Shown: piece by piece, positions 35,227 to 47,681 of the stretch | Layout of the letters: each line of letters opens with the position of its first letter | Position numbering within the stretch: position 1 is the first letter of the stretch | DNA from: Promerops cafer | Taxonomy: Eukaryota > Chordata > Aves > Passeriformes > Nectariniidae | DNA length: 64,000 nt | Direction: 5' to 3' | Assembly (NCBI GenBank): GCA_013398275.1 | Contig: VZSE01008843.1 | Coordinates: 248,953 to 312,952 of the forward strand | Notes under the pieces: generated by a model | The model's input: only the letters and a program-made list of their open reading frames with translations | Told to the model about the DNA's origin: nothing | Database searches by the model: none | Position numbers and translations under genes: made by a program

Positions 35227-38200
35227 GTGAGGCTCCCCACATTTCCAGTGGAGGGAGCGAGTCTCTGCACTGTGATCACTCAGGGGAAGAATTTAACTCC
35301 AAAATTACAAGTTTCCATTGAAAGCGTGAGACTGAGGCTTCTGTCTCAGAGATGGGCTGGAACTGCACATCCTGGATCTTATCCTGGGTGCTTGTGGGGA
35401 GTGATCCAAGAGCTTAAACACCTCCATTCACCTGCTCCATCATCACAAGGATACTTACATTACCCTCTGCAGGAGTACTGCTCTCTGCATAAGCAACCTG
35501 CTGTTCATATCACACTAAGCACCCAGATTCATGTCTCTGCAAGCTCGGTGGCCTAAAAGGGGTTGTGCAAATGTGAATAGCTGCATGTGGCTTGTCTGAC
35601 CCAGAGAAAGGCAGTGTGTGAAATTTGGGCTTGTATGCCTACATGGACATACATACCTAGAAGAAAACAAATAAGAAACGAGTTGATAATATGTGCCTGT
35701 GTCACACTCAGAAATGCTCTTGAATAAGGTGGGTGACAGTAGCATGGTGTCTTCTAGATGCAGGTGGAGGCAGCAGAAAACTGTGGTGACTGGTGCCAGG
35801 CAAACCAGCTCCTGCTGCCAGGGCCCAGCACGAAGCCCTGTGGCTCCTTTGCAGGCATCTTATGGGTCACAGAATCACAGCGAGGGAACCAGCTGGTTAG
35901 CTCTCTGTCTGCAGCTTTCTTTATCCCATAAAGAGGTTCAAATGCTGCCCCCCGCTCCTTGCTTTTTGACAGATGACATTGAAGGACTCTCACTTTTCTT
36001 CCCCCCAGTTTTTTTTCAGGGCTCTCCCTGCCTCATCATGTCACAGGTGATGCCCCTGACAGCCAACCACTGACTTCTGCACCAGCAAGATTTTCATGGC
36101 ATCATAGAGGCATTAAGGTTGGAAAAGACCTCCAAGATTATCAGGGCCAGATGTCTTTTTTCTTGTCCAGAAACCAGTCTGTGGCAGGGCTGCCTAAAAC
36201 CCCCTCCTCCCACTGCAGGCATGAAGCCCTCACCCCACCCCAAGTGGCTGCTCCATGCTTCTGCCGGCGGCATCAGCGATGGGGCACATCGGGACCCTGG
36301 GAACAGCCACCCTGCCTCCCTGCTCAGCTGCCCTTGCCAGGCAGTGCTGCAATCTGGGCTCAGTTCCTGAAGCAAAACGCAGCTGAAGCAGCTCAGTGTT
36401 ACCCTCTCCAGAGACCGGCTGCTCTCACCTGGCGCCTCGCAGCTAATCATAGTGACAGGAGCCATTGTTTATTTCCCTCCATCCTTGTCTTCCTTGCTTT
36501 ATGGAAAATTAGAGCAGGCAGGCAAACCATCCATCAGCCTATAAATGCTGCAGAGTCTTTTGGCTTTGTGCTAAATAATTGTGCATTTTATTACTATTTA
36601 CACATTTATTTTCCGAGGCAATAAAACACAAACTGCAGTCCTCAAGACTTTATATTTTGCATCTGTATCGCAGCAGCCGCACAGGCTTCAGCAGCAGCAT
36701 GCAGCCTGCTGCCATATATTCACTTTCTTATTTTAGTAGGTCTAACATTTATTTATAATTATTGCCAGAGACCTTAAACAGGAATGCCAATTATTGATTT
36801 TTTCTTTTTTTAAGAAAAAGAAATTACTTTTTTCTTATTACTGCCATAGCAGCACAATCAAATTGCAGAGGCTAATCTTGTCCACAACAGTGGAAGAAAA
36901 GGCTCTTAAAAACTGAGATGGTGGTAAAGTTATAAAAAGCATCCCTTTACTCTAGAGTTTGTATATATGGAAATTATTGTGTGGGGGGGCAGGGGACAGT
37001 AATTCAAATTAGCAGCTCTGTTGGTGTCCGTGAAGGTGTGTGGGAATGGGAAAGATCTACAGCAGGAGCCATTGTAACCACTGCAAAATGAGAGCCTTTG
37101 CAAGTGGCAAGGGGGCTCAATGTCCCAGTGCAGCTGGGGATGGGGGCACCCAAGGTCTTGGGTGGATCCCCAAACTCCATTGCTGTGACTGAGGAGTGAC
37201 TGCTGTGCCTGCAGGTTTGCACTGCCAGCAGTGCCCATGGGCTGCAGCACTTCCCATACAATGATTGTACATGGAACTCAGCTCCACTTGCCACAATCAC
37301 TTGCACAAGGATATGAATTGGACCACAGAAGCCTTGAAACATATTTTTACAGTTTAAATCTCCCATTACCTTCTTAGTGCTAAGATATCTACCCATGCAT
37401 TTGTAAACTAAATGGCCCTTGCCACTAGCCCTTGCACAGCTTGTGCAACTATGCCAGGAAATCTGCTGAGGGAGGCATCAGACTTGGCAAAGAGTGATGG
37501 GAACAGCAGCCAACTCCATCTTAAACTAATTTTTACCCCTGGCAGGGATGGCTGGCTAACAAGTGTTCAGAGGCTGAAACACAGCCCTGAAAAAGCTGCA
37601 GGTTGGAGGCGTGAAGGGGCTGCAGAGGGCAAAGTAACGAGTCTGCTACTGCAGCAGCTTCCCATTCCTGATGATTTACTGTTAAAATGCTGAGCAGCTG
37701 TGGGAAGGGGAAGAAGTGGAGTTAGGAGGAGAGTTGGGAGCCGGGGATGGATGTTACATTTCTACCTCAAGCTCTGTAATGGTGAGAATAAGATGGATGC
37801 CTGCAGGCTCACTCACCCCCTCCACATCTTCAAAGCAGAGCTGGTGACAGCATGTCTCGTGTATGGTGGTATTTGGAGGGATTACCAAAAAAACGGCTTG
37901 TCATGAGCAGTTGTCATGGGGGTTGAATAAGCCGCTTGTTTTGTGCCACCTTCCCCTCCAAGGGGTTCTCCTTCCACAGCAAGTGAACCTGAGTGGGTCA
38001 GGAAATAAAAACAGAGATGATCAGTTCATCTCTGTGATGCCTTCCCAAAGAGCTTCAAAAACAGTAAGGAAGGCAGCCCTGTGTCAGCTGGGAGGGGTGT
38101 GATGTCCATGCATGAATGTGGCAAGAGATGCTGTCAGAGCAAAGCTGGATGTTGCTGAAAACAGGGATGCACTGTGTGATTCAGTCTGAGGAACAGAAAA

Positions 38201-38976
38201 GCAATCCTGAAGGATTCTGCTCTGCCTTCCTGGGGGCATTGAGTGGCAAAAGTTGTGGAAAACAGTGAGGTGTGGATTCTCAGCATCTCTGGAAACTCAT
38301 ACCCCAAACATCTCATGTGGAGTACCACAAATGGAAGCAGTGAGTGCTTTGGCTGTTACTTGTCATTGCACAGCCACAAATGCCACCTGAACTTTGTCAC
38401 TTAAAGTCTGGCTTTTTCTTTTTTTTTTTTTTTTTTTTGTCTAGCACTATTAAGGTTTTTCTTTCTTTGCTTGCTCATCAGGAAGACAGCTCTATTTTCA
38501 TTTCTTAATTAGCTTGGTATTTCTACACTCATTCAAAGATGTCTGGCCAACTTGAAGTAACGTGTAACACCTGCCAAGCCAAAGGCTTTGCACACCAGGA
38601 CTAGATAGCCTGGGGACAGGAGAACCTGTGCTCTCACAGAGCTGTGCTGTCTGGCCTTGGGGCAGGTATCACCCACCTGCACGAGGGGGGATGTTGCTGA
38701 CAGGAATCTGGGCATAAAGGAGCTTTATTCTTGCCCAGTAGCACTGGCGGGGCTGCAAAAACTTCTTTACTTGCTCTGCTATGACAGTGCTGGGAGCCTG
38801 GCCACCAAACGTGCAGCTCACCTCCATGGGTTTTGTAAAGTTGTTTCTGAAAGCAAATCCTGTTTTTGTTCTGCTTGTGTTGAACAAGTTGAGCTGTAAA
38901 TCATGTTTCACACCATGGGTGCTATTGCAGACCCAGCCCTACTTTTTTGAGTTGGAGAAGGCACCAAAAACATACA
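35227..38976. other. Intron stretch, mostly unique
   Basis: Holds a short CR1 end at 36098-36148, an AT-rich conserved-looking block at about 36440-36800 and a T-run at 38417-38438. No exon was recognised. Confidence 0.5.
36098..36148 (-). repeat. Short CR1-type 3' end, antisense
   Basis: It reads 'ggcatcatagaggcattaag', then 'gttggaaaagacctccaaga'. This matches the first 50 bp or so of an antisense CR1 3' end and no more, so it is a strongly truncated copy. Confidence 0.6.
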
Positions 38977-39247
38977 GGGGCCTGTAGGAATGGGACAAGG
39001 GGTAATGGTTTTGAACTAGAAGTGTTTGATTCAGACTAGATATAGGAAGAAATTTTTATGAGGGTGGTGAAACATTGTCACAAGTTGTCGAGAGAGGTTG
39101 TAGATGCCCCATCCCTGGAAACATTCAAGGTTAGGTTGGATGGGGCTCTGAGGAAGCTGATCTTGTTGAAGATGTCCCTGCTCATTGCAGTGGAGTTGGA
39201 CTAGATGACCTTTAAAGGTCCTTTTGAACCCGAACCCATGATTCTAA
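38977..39247 (+). repeat. CR1 LINE fragment, 3' end
   Basis: Contains 'gggacaaggggtaatggttt', 'gatataggaagaaatttt', 'gagggtggtgaaacattg', 'tagatgccccatccctggaa', 'agatgtccctgctcattgca', 'ggactagatgacctttaaag' and a tail 'cccatgattctaat'. One of the better preserved CR1 ends in the window. Confidence 0.95.
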
Positions 39248-39857
39248 TAAAAGCTGTGGGGAGGAAGAGGGGCAATGTCTCTCTCATTTTTTATCCTTTG
39301 CTATAGCAGAGGCGTTTTATCTCAGTGGGAGGTTGGTTTGGTTCAGAGCAGCAGAAGTTTGGACATCTCTGTGTGCCTCTCACCCTCCTTGCACGCAGCA
39401 GCATGACCCATATAAGGGTTAATTCCAACAGTAAGCCCTGTCAGCAGGTCAGTAAACCTGCTCCCAGACCCTTCCTGCTCCCTGCTAATCCAGGCAAATC
39501 CTCTTTCTGTGTACCTTCTCCTGTTTCTTCCATTACCTTGGAGTAAAAAGGTGAGGGTGAAGGAACGGAAGGGAAGTTATGGAAACACACTTTAGACATT
39601 TTGGTAGGTGCAGGAGAGCAAAATCAGGCTCCCTGAAGTGCAGCGTGGCCCCTGCTGTCTCTGTGGGCTCTGTGCAGATGGCTGTGTGCAGTGTGCCCAC
39701 TCTACCTGCTCCTCCCCCCATGACTGCCTGGACAAAGGCATCCCAGGACTTCCCCTGTCTTTCCTAGCACAGAGTCATGTCCTGTAAATAAAGCTGAGAT
39801 TATTTCCCCGGCTGCCTGTATATAAAATCAGGGTGACATTTCCTTCTGGGTTCATTT
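39248..39857. other. Intron stretch between two CR1 copies
   Basis: Unique sequence with no recognisable exon or repeat. Confidence 0.5.
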
Positions 39858-40219
39858 AGTCAGGAGAAAAGGAGGCTGAGGGGAAACTTTCTCTGCAACT
39901 CCCTGGAAGGAGGTGGTAACCTGGTGGGGGTCAGTCTCTTCACCCAAGTAACAAGAGATAGAATGAGAAGGATCAGGCTCACATTGTTCCAGGGTATGTT
40001 TAGATTGAATATTAAGAAAAATTTCTTCACCACAAAGGCTGTCGAACATTGGAACAGGATGCCCAGGGAAGTAAGGAAATCACCATCCCTGAAAATGTTC
40101 AAACATATGGATGTGGCACCTGGGGACATGGTTTAATGATGACTTGACAGTGCTGGGTTAACTGTTGGACTCAGTGATCTTGGAGGTCTTTTCTAACCTG
40201 AGTGATTCTGTGATTCTTG
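39858..40219 (+). repeat. CR1 LINE fragment, 3' end
   Basis: It shows 'gaaactttctctgcaactcc', 'ggtggtaacctggtgggggt', 'gcccagggaagtaaggaaat', 'catccctgaaaatgttcaaa', 'ggactcagtgatcttggagg' and the tail 'gtgattctgtgattctt'. The subfamily differs from the neighbouring copy at 38977: the 'gtgatcttggaggtctttt' ending replaces 'gatgacctttaaaggtcc'. Confidence 0.93.
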
Positions 40220-40559
40220 CCCCCTGCACTGCTGTGCAAGCCAGGGTGCAGCTTCAGCTCGTAGACTCTGCAGGGGGATGCTCTGAGGTGATCCAAAAGA
40301 GTTTGGTTTTTATTCAGGATCCCCGCACAGTGTTTCATCTGAAGGCAGGGCTTCTTTCAGTTTCTTCTTTCAGTCCTTTAAGACTGTTAAATAAGAGTTT
40401 GGGGAAGCACATTTTTTGCTGCTGTCTTATGATGTGGTACTGATAACATATCACTTAAGAGAGGCAAGAGAATTTCCTGTACTGGTTGTTTGTGGGGAAG
40501 GAGTTGAAAAGTCATCTATTAGTTATGTGTGACTGGTTGGTACTGCCTTTGCATGGGAG

Positions 40560-40820
40560 GAAACCTCTCAGCACCTCACCCAGCCGAGCCTCCCGCGAGT
40601 CTATGAACAAATGTCCAGGATTAAAGCCAAACTGTCTCAGCACGTCTCCGAGTGGCTCTGAGGGGTGGGTAGTCTTGTCCTTGGCCACCATTCTGGCTGG
40701 TAGCTCCACGAACAGAAATGACTGCAGGTATTTGTAAAGCTCAGGAAGGATCATTTTGCCTCACGTGCCTGTCACTGTGAGCCTCACTGCCGTGCGTCTC
40801 TCGCGCTTTCCTCACGGAGG
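40560..40820. other. CpG-rich block with 80-codon ORF, unexplained
   Basis: Twelve CpG dinucleotides fall in about 260 bp, whereas neighbouring intron DNA has almost none. On the - strand an ORF runs from 40754 to 40512 (80 codons) with a protein-like make-up: it begins MILPELYKYLQSFL and later has DVLRQFGFNPG and FIDSREARLG. Many third positions are G or C. A donor-like GTGAG follows the RLG codons. I do not recognise the product. It could be an exon of an unknown transcript, a regulatory element or an old gene fragment. Confidence 0.3.
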
Positions 40821-43800
40821 AAATGAGAGATGCACCAAATCTGCCATGCACATAAACCAGAGCAGGAGCAATGAAATTCAGAAGCAAGAAATACAGGAGG
40901 CTGCAAAATGAGAACAATTTCCATCAGCTGCAAGTTTGGAAACATCCTGGCAGCAGTGATGCTGGGAACTGGAAACTTGGAAACTTCATCTTTCAAACAA
41001 AGATCTAGCAATCCACTGGGGGACAGCAGCCCCTGGTATCCATTCTCTTTTCCTAAGGGTGGAAACTCCCCAGCAACAGCAATTACCAAGTACTGGATCA
41101 TCCCCCTGTGTGACAACACTTCTGAGGCTGGGAAATCACTTCTCATTTTAGAGGGAATTGAAAACAATGGTGCCCTTCAGCCAATGCATCTCCTCCATAA
41201 GAAGTCATAGGTCAGTTCTCTGTCTAAGTTCTGTTTGTAATAACTTCCTTTTGGATGCAGTCATTATTTTTCAGCATTCACTTTTTATTCTTGAGCAGGA
41301 GAGGCATAGTATAAAAAGACTAAGAACTCATATTACCCTGTTTAAAACCAAGCCAAGCAGAACAGCACATTTCCTAGAGTTTCTTGGTGTACATTTCCTT
41401 GCAAATCTTAGAGAGATTTTAATTAAAAGTTTCTTTTTCCTTTCCTTAATAAAGGCAAAACACAAATAAAAATCCTGTAGCTGCCACTTCTAAAGCAAAC
41501 TTTTGGACATAAATTGGTGTCTCATTTAAGAGAAAACCCAAAACCCCAGGGCCCTACTGCCTGTGGTCACTGGGGACCATTAGTTTTTAACAGTGTGCCC
41601 ATTAAAACTTGCCAGGAGCTTTATTTCTAGAGCAAGTGGTGACATTTTCATAAACTTCATTTTAAAATTTACCATGAAATTTTTCATTGGAGTGAGAGCG
41701 GGATCCCACATTCATTGCAATAGTCATATGCACAAAACCTTGCAATCCCAAAGAAAAGCTTCCCTGTCCCACTGAAAATGGAGGGATGATTTAGGGGAAA
41801 GGATATTGCAGTGAGTGTGGGATCCTGTTCTCAGTGTTGGAATGGGAGGTGTGATCTTGAACCCAAGGACAGAATTTAGCTTTAGATATTGCCCTGCTGT
41901 GTGTTTTATGCTGACAAAGGGCTCTTGCAGTTATGTTCTCTTCAGGACAGTGACGCTGAGGCTGAAGCTCAGGTTTCTGACAAGCACCAAACCAGCCCAT
42001 GTAGGACTAGTGTTTGTCTTTTGTAGATACACAAGAAGTTGTTCTTGGTTTTCTAATGTGTCACTAACTGGGAAGATGCTAAAGATGAAAGTATTATTGG
42101 GGAAGTCAGCAGCCAGGGCTTCCTCATCCTGATTCAATAATCAGGAGCCCAAAGGACAGAGATCTCCCCTCTGCCACTCTGTCATAGGTAAAAGGGTAAA
42201 TTCAGGCTGATGTTTCCACAGAATCTGGCCTGCTACAGCTTGATTTCTAGGTAGAATGCTGGCAGCACTGCAGAGGGCAAGACCAAAACAATATTGAATT
42301 GGTCACCACTTTCTTGTGTTAAAATTTCTCCTTTTACAAAATCAATGATACCATTTTAGAATTGAAAAATTAAGCACTATATTAATTGAATCTTTCTCTG
42401 CTAATTATTTCTGTGTGGCTAAGTGATACTTTGAATTTCTCTTTTAATGAAGAAGCCCTTAAATATTCAAGGCTTGCTGGCTACCTTAGCAGACTCCCTG
42501 TTTATATTTTAGCCATCTAAGTAAGACAAGTGGAAAAGATGCCATAGTGGTGTGCATGTCTGTGTGTGTTTCTCCAGCTTTCAATTATCAGCATCCAAAA
42601 CCTCAGTATTACCATTTTTAATGCAGTTCAGGAGGCCCAGCTGAGTGCTGTATGTGCAACTCTGATGTATGCAAATCCATTTTGCATGCAGCTCTTGACA
42701 TATTTTCATATTCAGGATAATGGGAAGCTTCTTGTGTGCCACTTTGATGTATGCTAATCTTTGTTTCTCTAAAAACACTTTAAAAAGTCCAGACAAGTAG
42801 ACAATATTTCTTCTTCAGTGAAACCCTGTGTTTTTTCTGTACCCAGGCTCCCACATAGTTCAGGACAAAGCTTCCACCAGTGGTGCACTGAAGGGCCATA
42901 TTCATGTGCCCTGCTCTGGGCAGCTGCTTGTATCCATCAGGTATCAGAGACAAACTGAGATCTAGCAGTCCTCTGGATGAAAGGCAGCCTGAATCTTATG
43001 CATTTCTTTCTTGATTGTCACCTCTGGTGTAGTTGCAGGGCAAAAGCTGGAATGAGAACCTCACACACGGAGGCTGGGTGATGCCTGGGCTGGTAGCAAG
43101 AGCACACAGTGCAGTTGGATCCAAATAGGTCATGTACATCTATCAGAGACACAAATGATCAATCAATTAAAGTGGTTGCCTAATGGCTTTGTAATTCTGG
43201 CTTGTAACACAGTATATTAATTATCAAATGTGTTACTTATATCTCTCATGTATTTTATTGTTTTATTTATGGACTTCTTGTAAACTTTCTGTGGCTACCA
43301 AACTTATTATAGTGTGCACAGTAGATGAAAAACTTGGAAGCATTATTTTGTTCTTGCAAAGTTTGCAATGGGTGCCAGGTCCAGACCATGCACAGATGCT
43401 AAAACACCTCTGAATTTAGTTGTGGGTAGTTTGACACCTTTGTAGCACCATAAAGACTAAATGTAAATCCCAGGTTAATGAATGAGAAAATCCCTGTGTT
43501 GTCATTAAATCTTCCCGAGAGTGAACTCAGTCTGCCCGATGAATAAATGTTTAATGCAGTGCTGTGTCAGATGGAGCCATCGATTGTGAGAGAAATGCTG
43601 TTGGTTTAACGAGGATCCCATCAGCTGAGCTCCAGTTAGCAGCCCCACAGTGCCAGCAACTGCTTGGTATTGCTTCAGGGCAGGAATCCCAGCAAAGAGA
43701 GTCAGAGGTGCTCACATGGGCACAGAAACATTTTTCCTAGATTTTCCTACAGTTTTGGGATTATTGACATTATCATCAATATTATCATCATTACCATCTT

Positions 43801-44041
43801 ATCTTTCTTGGCATTCAGACTCGTAATGCCATGAGATCCCCTGCAGTGCATTAATCACTTTCTTAATATCAGAAATTAATATTTCTCACAACATACTCTT
43901 TGAAGTCACGAACAACTGTATTTATAGCCACATACATCTCCCTACAGCTCTAACCAAGGAATAGGTTGGTGAATATTTTTGAGATGGATATTCACAGATG
44001 GTGCAGCAAAACACCTGTGGTGTTTTTGTATTTTTGTATTT
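40821..44041. other. Intron stretch, no feature seen
   Basis: Ordinary intron sequence, with AT-rich ATC repeats near 43768-43800. No exon or classified repeat was recognised. Confidence 0.5.
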
Positions 44042-44180
44042 TGTATTGGGATTGCATGGCCAGGTTTTGGTAGTGGGATTGGGGTTGGGGCTACAGGGTT
44101 GGCTTCTGTGAGAAGCTGCCAGAAGCTGCCCCCATGCCCAGCATGGACACCTGGCATCCAGATGGGGTCAACCCACTACA
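44042..44180 (+). mobile_element. Internally deleted LTR, 139 bp
   Basis: The left part (TGTATTGGGATTGCATGGC through 'catgcccagc') matches the start of the LTR at 34488, and the right part ('cacctggcatccag' to 'caacccactaca') matches its end. About 600 bp between these are missing, so only the two ends remain joined. Confidence 0.8.
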
Positions 44181-46239
44181 CACCTTTAGTTCAGAGTATT
44201 CTACAGTCTGAAATAATCCTATATCCTCACCTGTAATCCTGGAAAATTAAAACAAATGCAGCTACAGGATTCACTTTTCAGTAGTTTTAGTTTGCATGTT
44301 TCTACTACTGCTGCTATCATTAGTTAGTCACTGTGTACTTGAATTACATGAAAGTAGTTTTCTTACTGTCTTTGGTGAATTAGCAAGACTTTAAAAACAA
44401 TCTGTAGTCATCCCAACATGAAGCTAAAAGCAAAAAGAAGAGGTGATTTTATTTTCCTTTATCTTACAAGGAGTAAAAGGAGTGCTTTGTATTTGGAGGG
44501 TGGTGGTGGTGTTTTTGTTTTATTTTGAATTTCTAAATGTTTTGCTTTCCTTTAATTAGCAAAAGTTACACATTTTCCAGAAAAAGCTTTTGCAAAATGA
44601 AAAGTAGATTTCTTCATTGAAAATGTCAAAGATCCTTCTTTTTGAAAATTTCCTAATACAGCAAATCAAGATGAAAAATAGATTTAATTTTGACAAACTG
44701 ATTTGAAACAAGACAGAAATAAAAATAAATTGTGCTTGAGAAACTCCTTACCTCTCCAATTCTAGACTTGTCGTATCATAAACCACTTAAAAATTCTTCT
44801 AGGTGCAAACACACATAGGTGTCCAGGAAATCCCTTTGATAACTCTTCTTTTCCAAGCAAAAGGTAGCAGAGCTTTGATCACAGCCTACAAATCACGTAA
44901 TGGCATGGGAAGGATGTGGAAGTACAAGGGCAGTCTGTCCACCATGGACTTTGCTATCAAAGTTTGTCAACAGGAATCAAACAGCAATTTTTATGTGTCC
45001 AGTTGTCTTCCTGTATGTTTTTAAAGAACTCTTTGAAGTAGAGCAATTCACAGAGATAGAGTGAATAAATTTTAGTGAGCAAGTGAATTTTAGTTTAGGA
45101 TTTTCACCACAGAGTTATTATTTTCATTGTCCCAGCTCTGGACTCTTGGCATGCAGCTCAAAAAAATCCCATCCCAACCCATGGTGAATATTGGTCCACC
45201 ACAGAAAAGCTCACATCCAGCAGGTTAAACCTATGTGTCTGTCCAGCATTGCAAACTACAGGATAAGGAAGGAAAAGAATATTTTTTAAGAGCTTGTAAC
45301 AATGTATTTGCTATTTAAAATGTCAATGTGTCTGTGGGAAAGGGGATTTGGAATATTTAAAAGAAAATGAAGTACCACCAGGGAAGCAGAGGTGCCATTT
45401 TCTGATTAATGGAGTATGTGCAAAGAGGTAGGTCTCCTCCAAAATCACTTTCTAGCAAGACAGGGACTGTGGAAGACATTCTGACCCGCAGCTTACTTTT
45501 CCACTGTTGTTTTCCAACACATCCCTGGTTGACCTGGCAGACTCCAACCTCTTGGCCGTAAATGCTACTGTTCACGACTTAGCTGGACAGTTCTGTCATT
45601 CCAGTGCTCCTATTTTGTCCTGAAAATACTTGACCTGAGGATTGAGCCAGAGGAATGGACCATAAACTGGTCAGCAGTGGAGCTGCACGTTAGGTTTGAA
45701 TTCATCAACAAATTCAGGCCTTTTCCCTGGCCTCTCCCAGTTTACCTCATGGTTGTTTCCTGGTATGAAGATGAGGCTGAGTGCTCCCTTGGCACTGTAA
45801 TGACCTGGAAAACCTAAGACCAAGCTCCCACTGGCAAGCTGTGGTGCATTACCAGTGCGCTTTTCTTCATTGAACCTGGCATGATACCAAGCCTGGCTGC
45901 AGTAACAAAAGGCCATTATATAAACAGTGACTTACTCACATTATAGTTCCCAGTGGAAATAAATTGATCATGAGTTTATCTCCACGGTCCCAGACATTCA
46001 TGTGTTTCCACATGATAAGTGATACCCAGGTGAATGTCATCCTTGCAGAGCTGGTGCCACCAGTGGAGGGAGCTGGGCTCTCCCCACCCTTTCCCTTCAC
46101 CCCAAACCCAGTTTCAATCCTCTCTCAAGGCTGGAAGTCAGGTGCTGTGTGAAGAGATGGTGGTAGGGGACATGACATTTATCAAATAGGAGGAAATTTT
46201 ATTGGGATTATAGAATGGACCATATGCATTTTTAATTCT
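44181..46239. other. Intron stretch, no feature seen
   Basis: AT-rich intron sequence with no recognised exon or repeat. Confidence 0.5.
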
Positions 46240-46552
46240 TAGAATCACAGAATCATAGAATTGGAGTTTGGGTCAGAAAAGACCCTTAAAGATCATCTAG
46301 TCCAATGGGGCCCCTCTGCCATGGGCAGGGACATACTCAATTAGATCATTTTGTTCAGCGTCCCATGCAACCTGGTCTCCAACACTTGCAGGGATGGGCA
46401 TCTATCACCCTTTTGGGAAACCTGTTCCAGTGCTCCACCACTCTTGCTGTAAAAAATTCTACTTTGTATGTAGTATGAATCTGCCATCTTTTAGTTTAAA
46501 ATAATTTTGCCTCATCTTGTCACTTCAGGCTCTACTAAAGAGTCTCTCCCTA
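46240..46552 (-). repeat. CR1 LINE, antisense, left part of interrupted copy
   Basis: It starts with the inverted tail 'agaatcacagaatcatagaa', then 'aaagatcatctagtcc', 'gccatgggcagggacat', 'ggaaacctgttccagtgctc' and 'cctcatcttgtcacttcagg'. The copy is broken by the LTR at 46553 and resumes at 47682. The last five bases (CCCTA) are the target duplication. Confidence 0.95.
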
Positions 46553-47676
46553 TGTCATGGTTTGGGACTGGCCCAATGCCAGTGCCCCCATGAAAATGTA
46601 TTTTCTTTAACTAACTGCTGTGAGATGTGACCAGGAACAGAGCAGAGCAGGCTCAAACTTAGAAAAAGAGAGAAAATAAAACTTTATTAAACTACAAACT
46701 AACATCAGAAACACACCGGAAACAGAATGAAAACCTTTTAAACCATTCCTCCTCCTCCCACCCAATTTCANNNNNNNNNNNNNNNNNNNNNNNNNNNNNN
46801 NNNNNNNNNNNNNNNNNNNNNNNNNNNNNNNNNNNNNNNNNNNNNNNNNNNNNNNNNNNNNNNNNNNNNNNNNNNNNNNNNNNNNNNNNNNNNNNNNNNN
46901 NNNNNNNNNNNNNNNNNNNNNNNNNNNNNNNNNNNNNNNNNNNNNNNNNNNNNNNNNNNNNNNNNNNNNNNNNNNNNNNNNNNNNNNNNNNNNNNNNNNN
47001 NNNNNNNNNNNNNNNNNNNNNNNNNNNNNNNNNNNNNNNNNNNNNNNNNNNNNNNNNNNNNNNNNNNNNNNNNNNNNNNNNNNNNNNNNNNNNNNNNNNN
47101 NNNNNNNNNNNNNNNNNNNNNNNNNNNNNNNNNNNNNNNNNNNNNNNNNNNNNNNNNNNNNNNNNNNNNNNNNNNNNNNNNNNNNNNNNNNNNNNNNNNN
47201 NNNNNNNNNNNNNNNNNNNNNNNNNNNNNNNNNNNNNNNNNNNNNNNNNNNNNNNNNNNNNNNNNNNNNNNNNNNNNNNNNNNNNNNNNNNNNNNNNNNN
47301 NNNNNNNNNNNNNNNNNNNNNNNNNNNNNNNNNNNNNNNNNNNNNNNNNNNNNNNNNNNNNNNNNNNNGGGCTGGCCCGGTTCCATTCCCTTCCACCTTC
47401 TCTCTCTCTCCGGGGCTCCGGCCTACCTCAGCCTGGGCCTCCATGGCTCCCCTCCCCCACCCAGCCATGTGGCCGGGCGGGGCAGAGACGGTGCCGCTCC
47501 CTGGGCTACCACGGGCGAAAGAGAGCGAACTGTGGGAAATCTCTGCTTTTAACCCCGTGTGTCTTCAGAGGTGACTCACGTCTTCAGTGGTCACACCAGG
47601 TGTCAATATTCGAATCTGACCACTGATTGGTTTGACTAAAACTTCCCAAAAACTCACTTCCTCCCAAACCGAGACA
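46553..47676 (-). mobile_element. Solo LTR inserted in a CR1, with assembly gap
   Basis: The ends are TGTCATGGTTTGGGACTGG and CCCAAACCGAGACA. The 5-bp target duplication CCCTA is exact (46548-46552 and 47677-47681). On the - strand a TATA-like GGGGTTAAAAGCAG and an AATAAAG polyadenylation-type signal show antisense orientation. The centre is 598 N. The parts beside the gap are one LTR's two halves, so it is most simply a solo LTR with a GC-rich middle that failed to assemble. A 5-bp duplication fits ERV-L-like integrases. Confidence 0.85.
46771..47368. other. Assembly gap, 598 N
   Basis: Undetermined bases inside the LTR. The sequence to the right (47369-47520) is strongly GC-rich, which may be why it failed to assemble. 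The gap size may be an estimate. Confidence 0.99.
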
Positions 47677-47681
47677 CCCTA

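Noticed and set aside
36151..36624. 157-codon ORF on the + strand
   Set aside because: No domain, odd composition, and an overlapping ORF on the other strand; likely chance in a GC-richer patch.
46607..47468. Long open frames of about 260 codons on the - strand
   Set aside because: They are mostly the 598 N of the assembly gap, and the rest is LTR.
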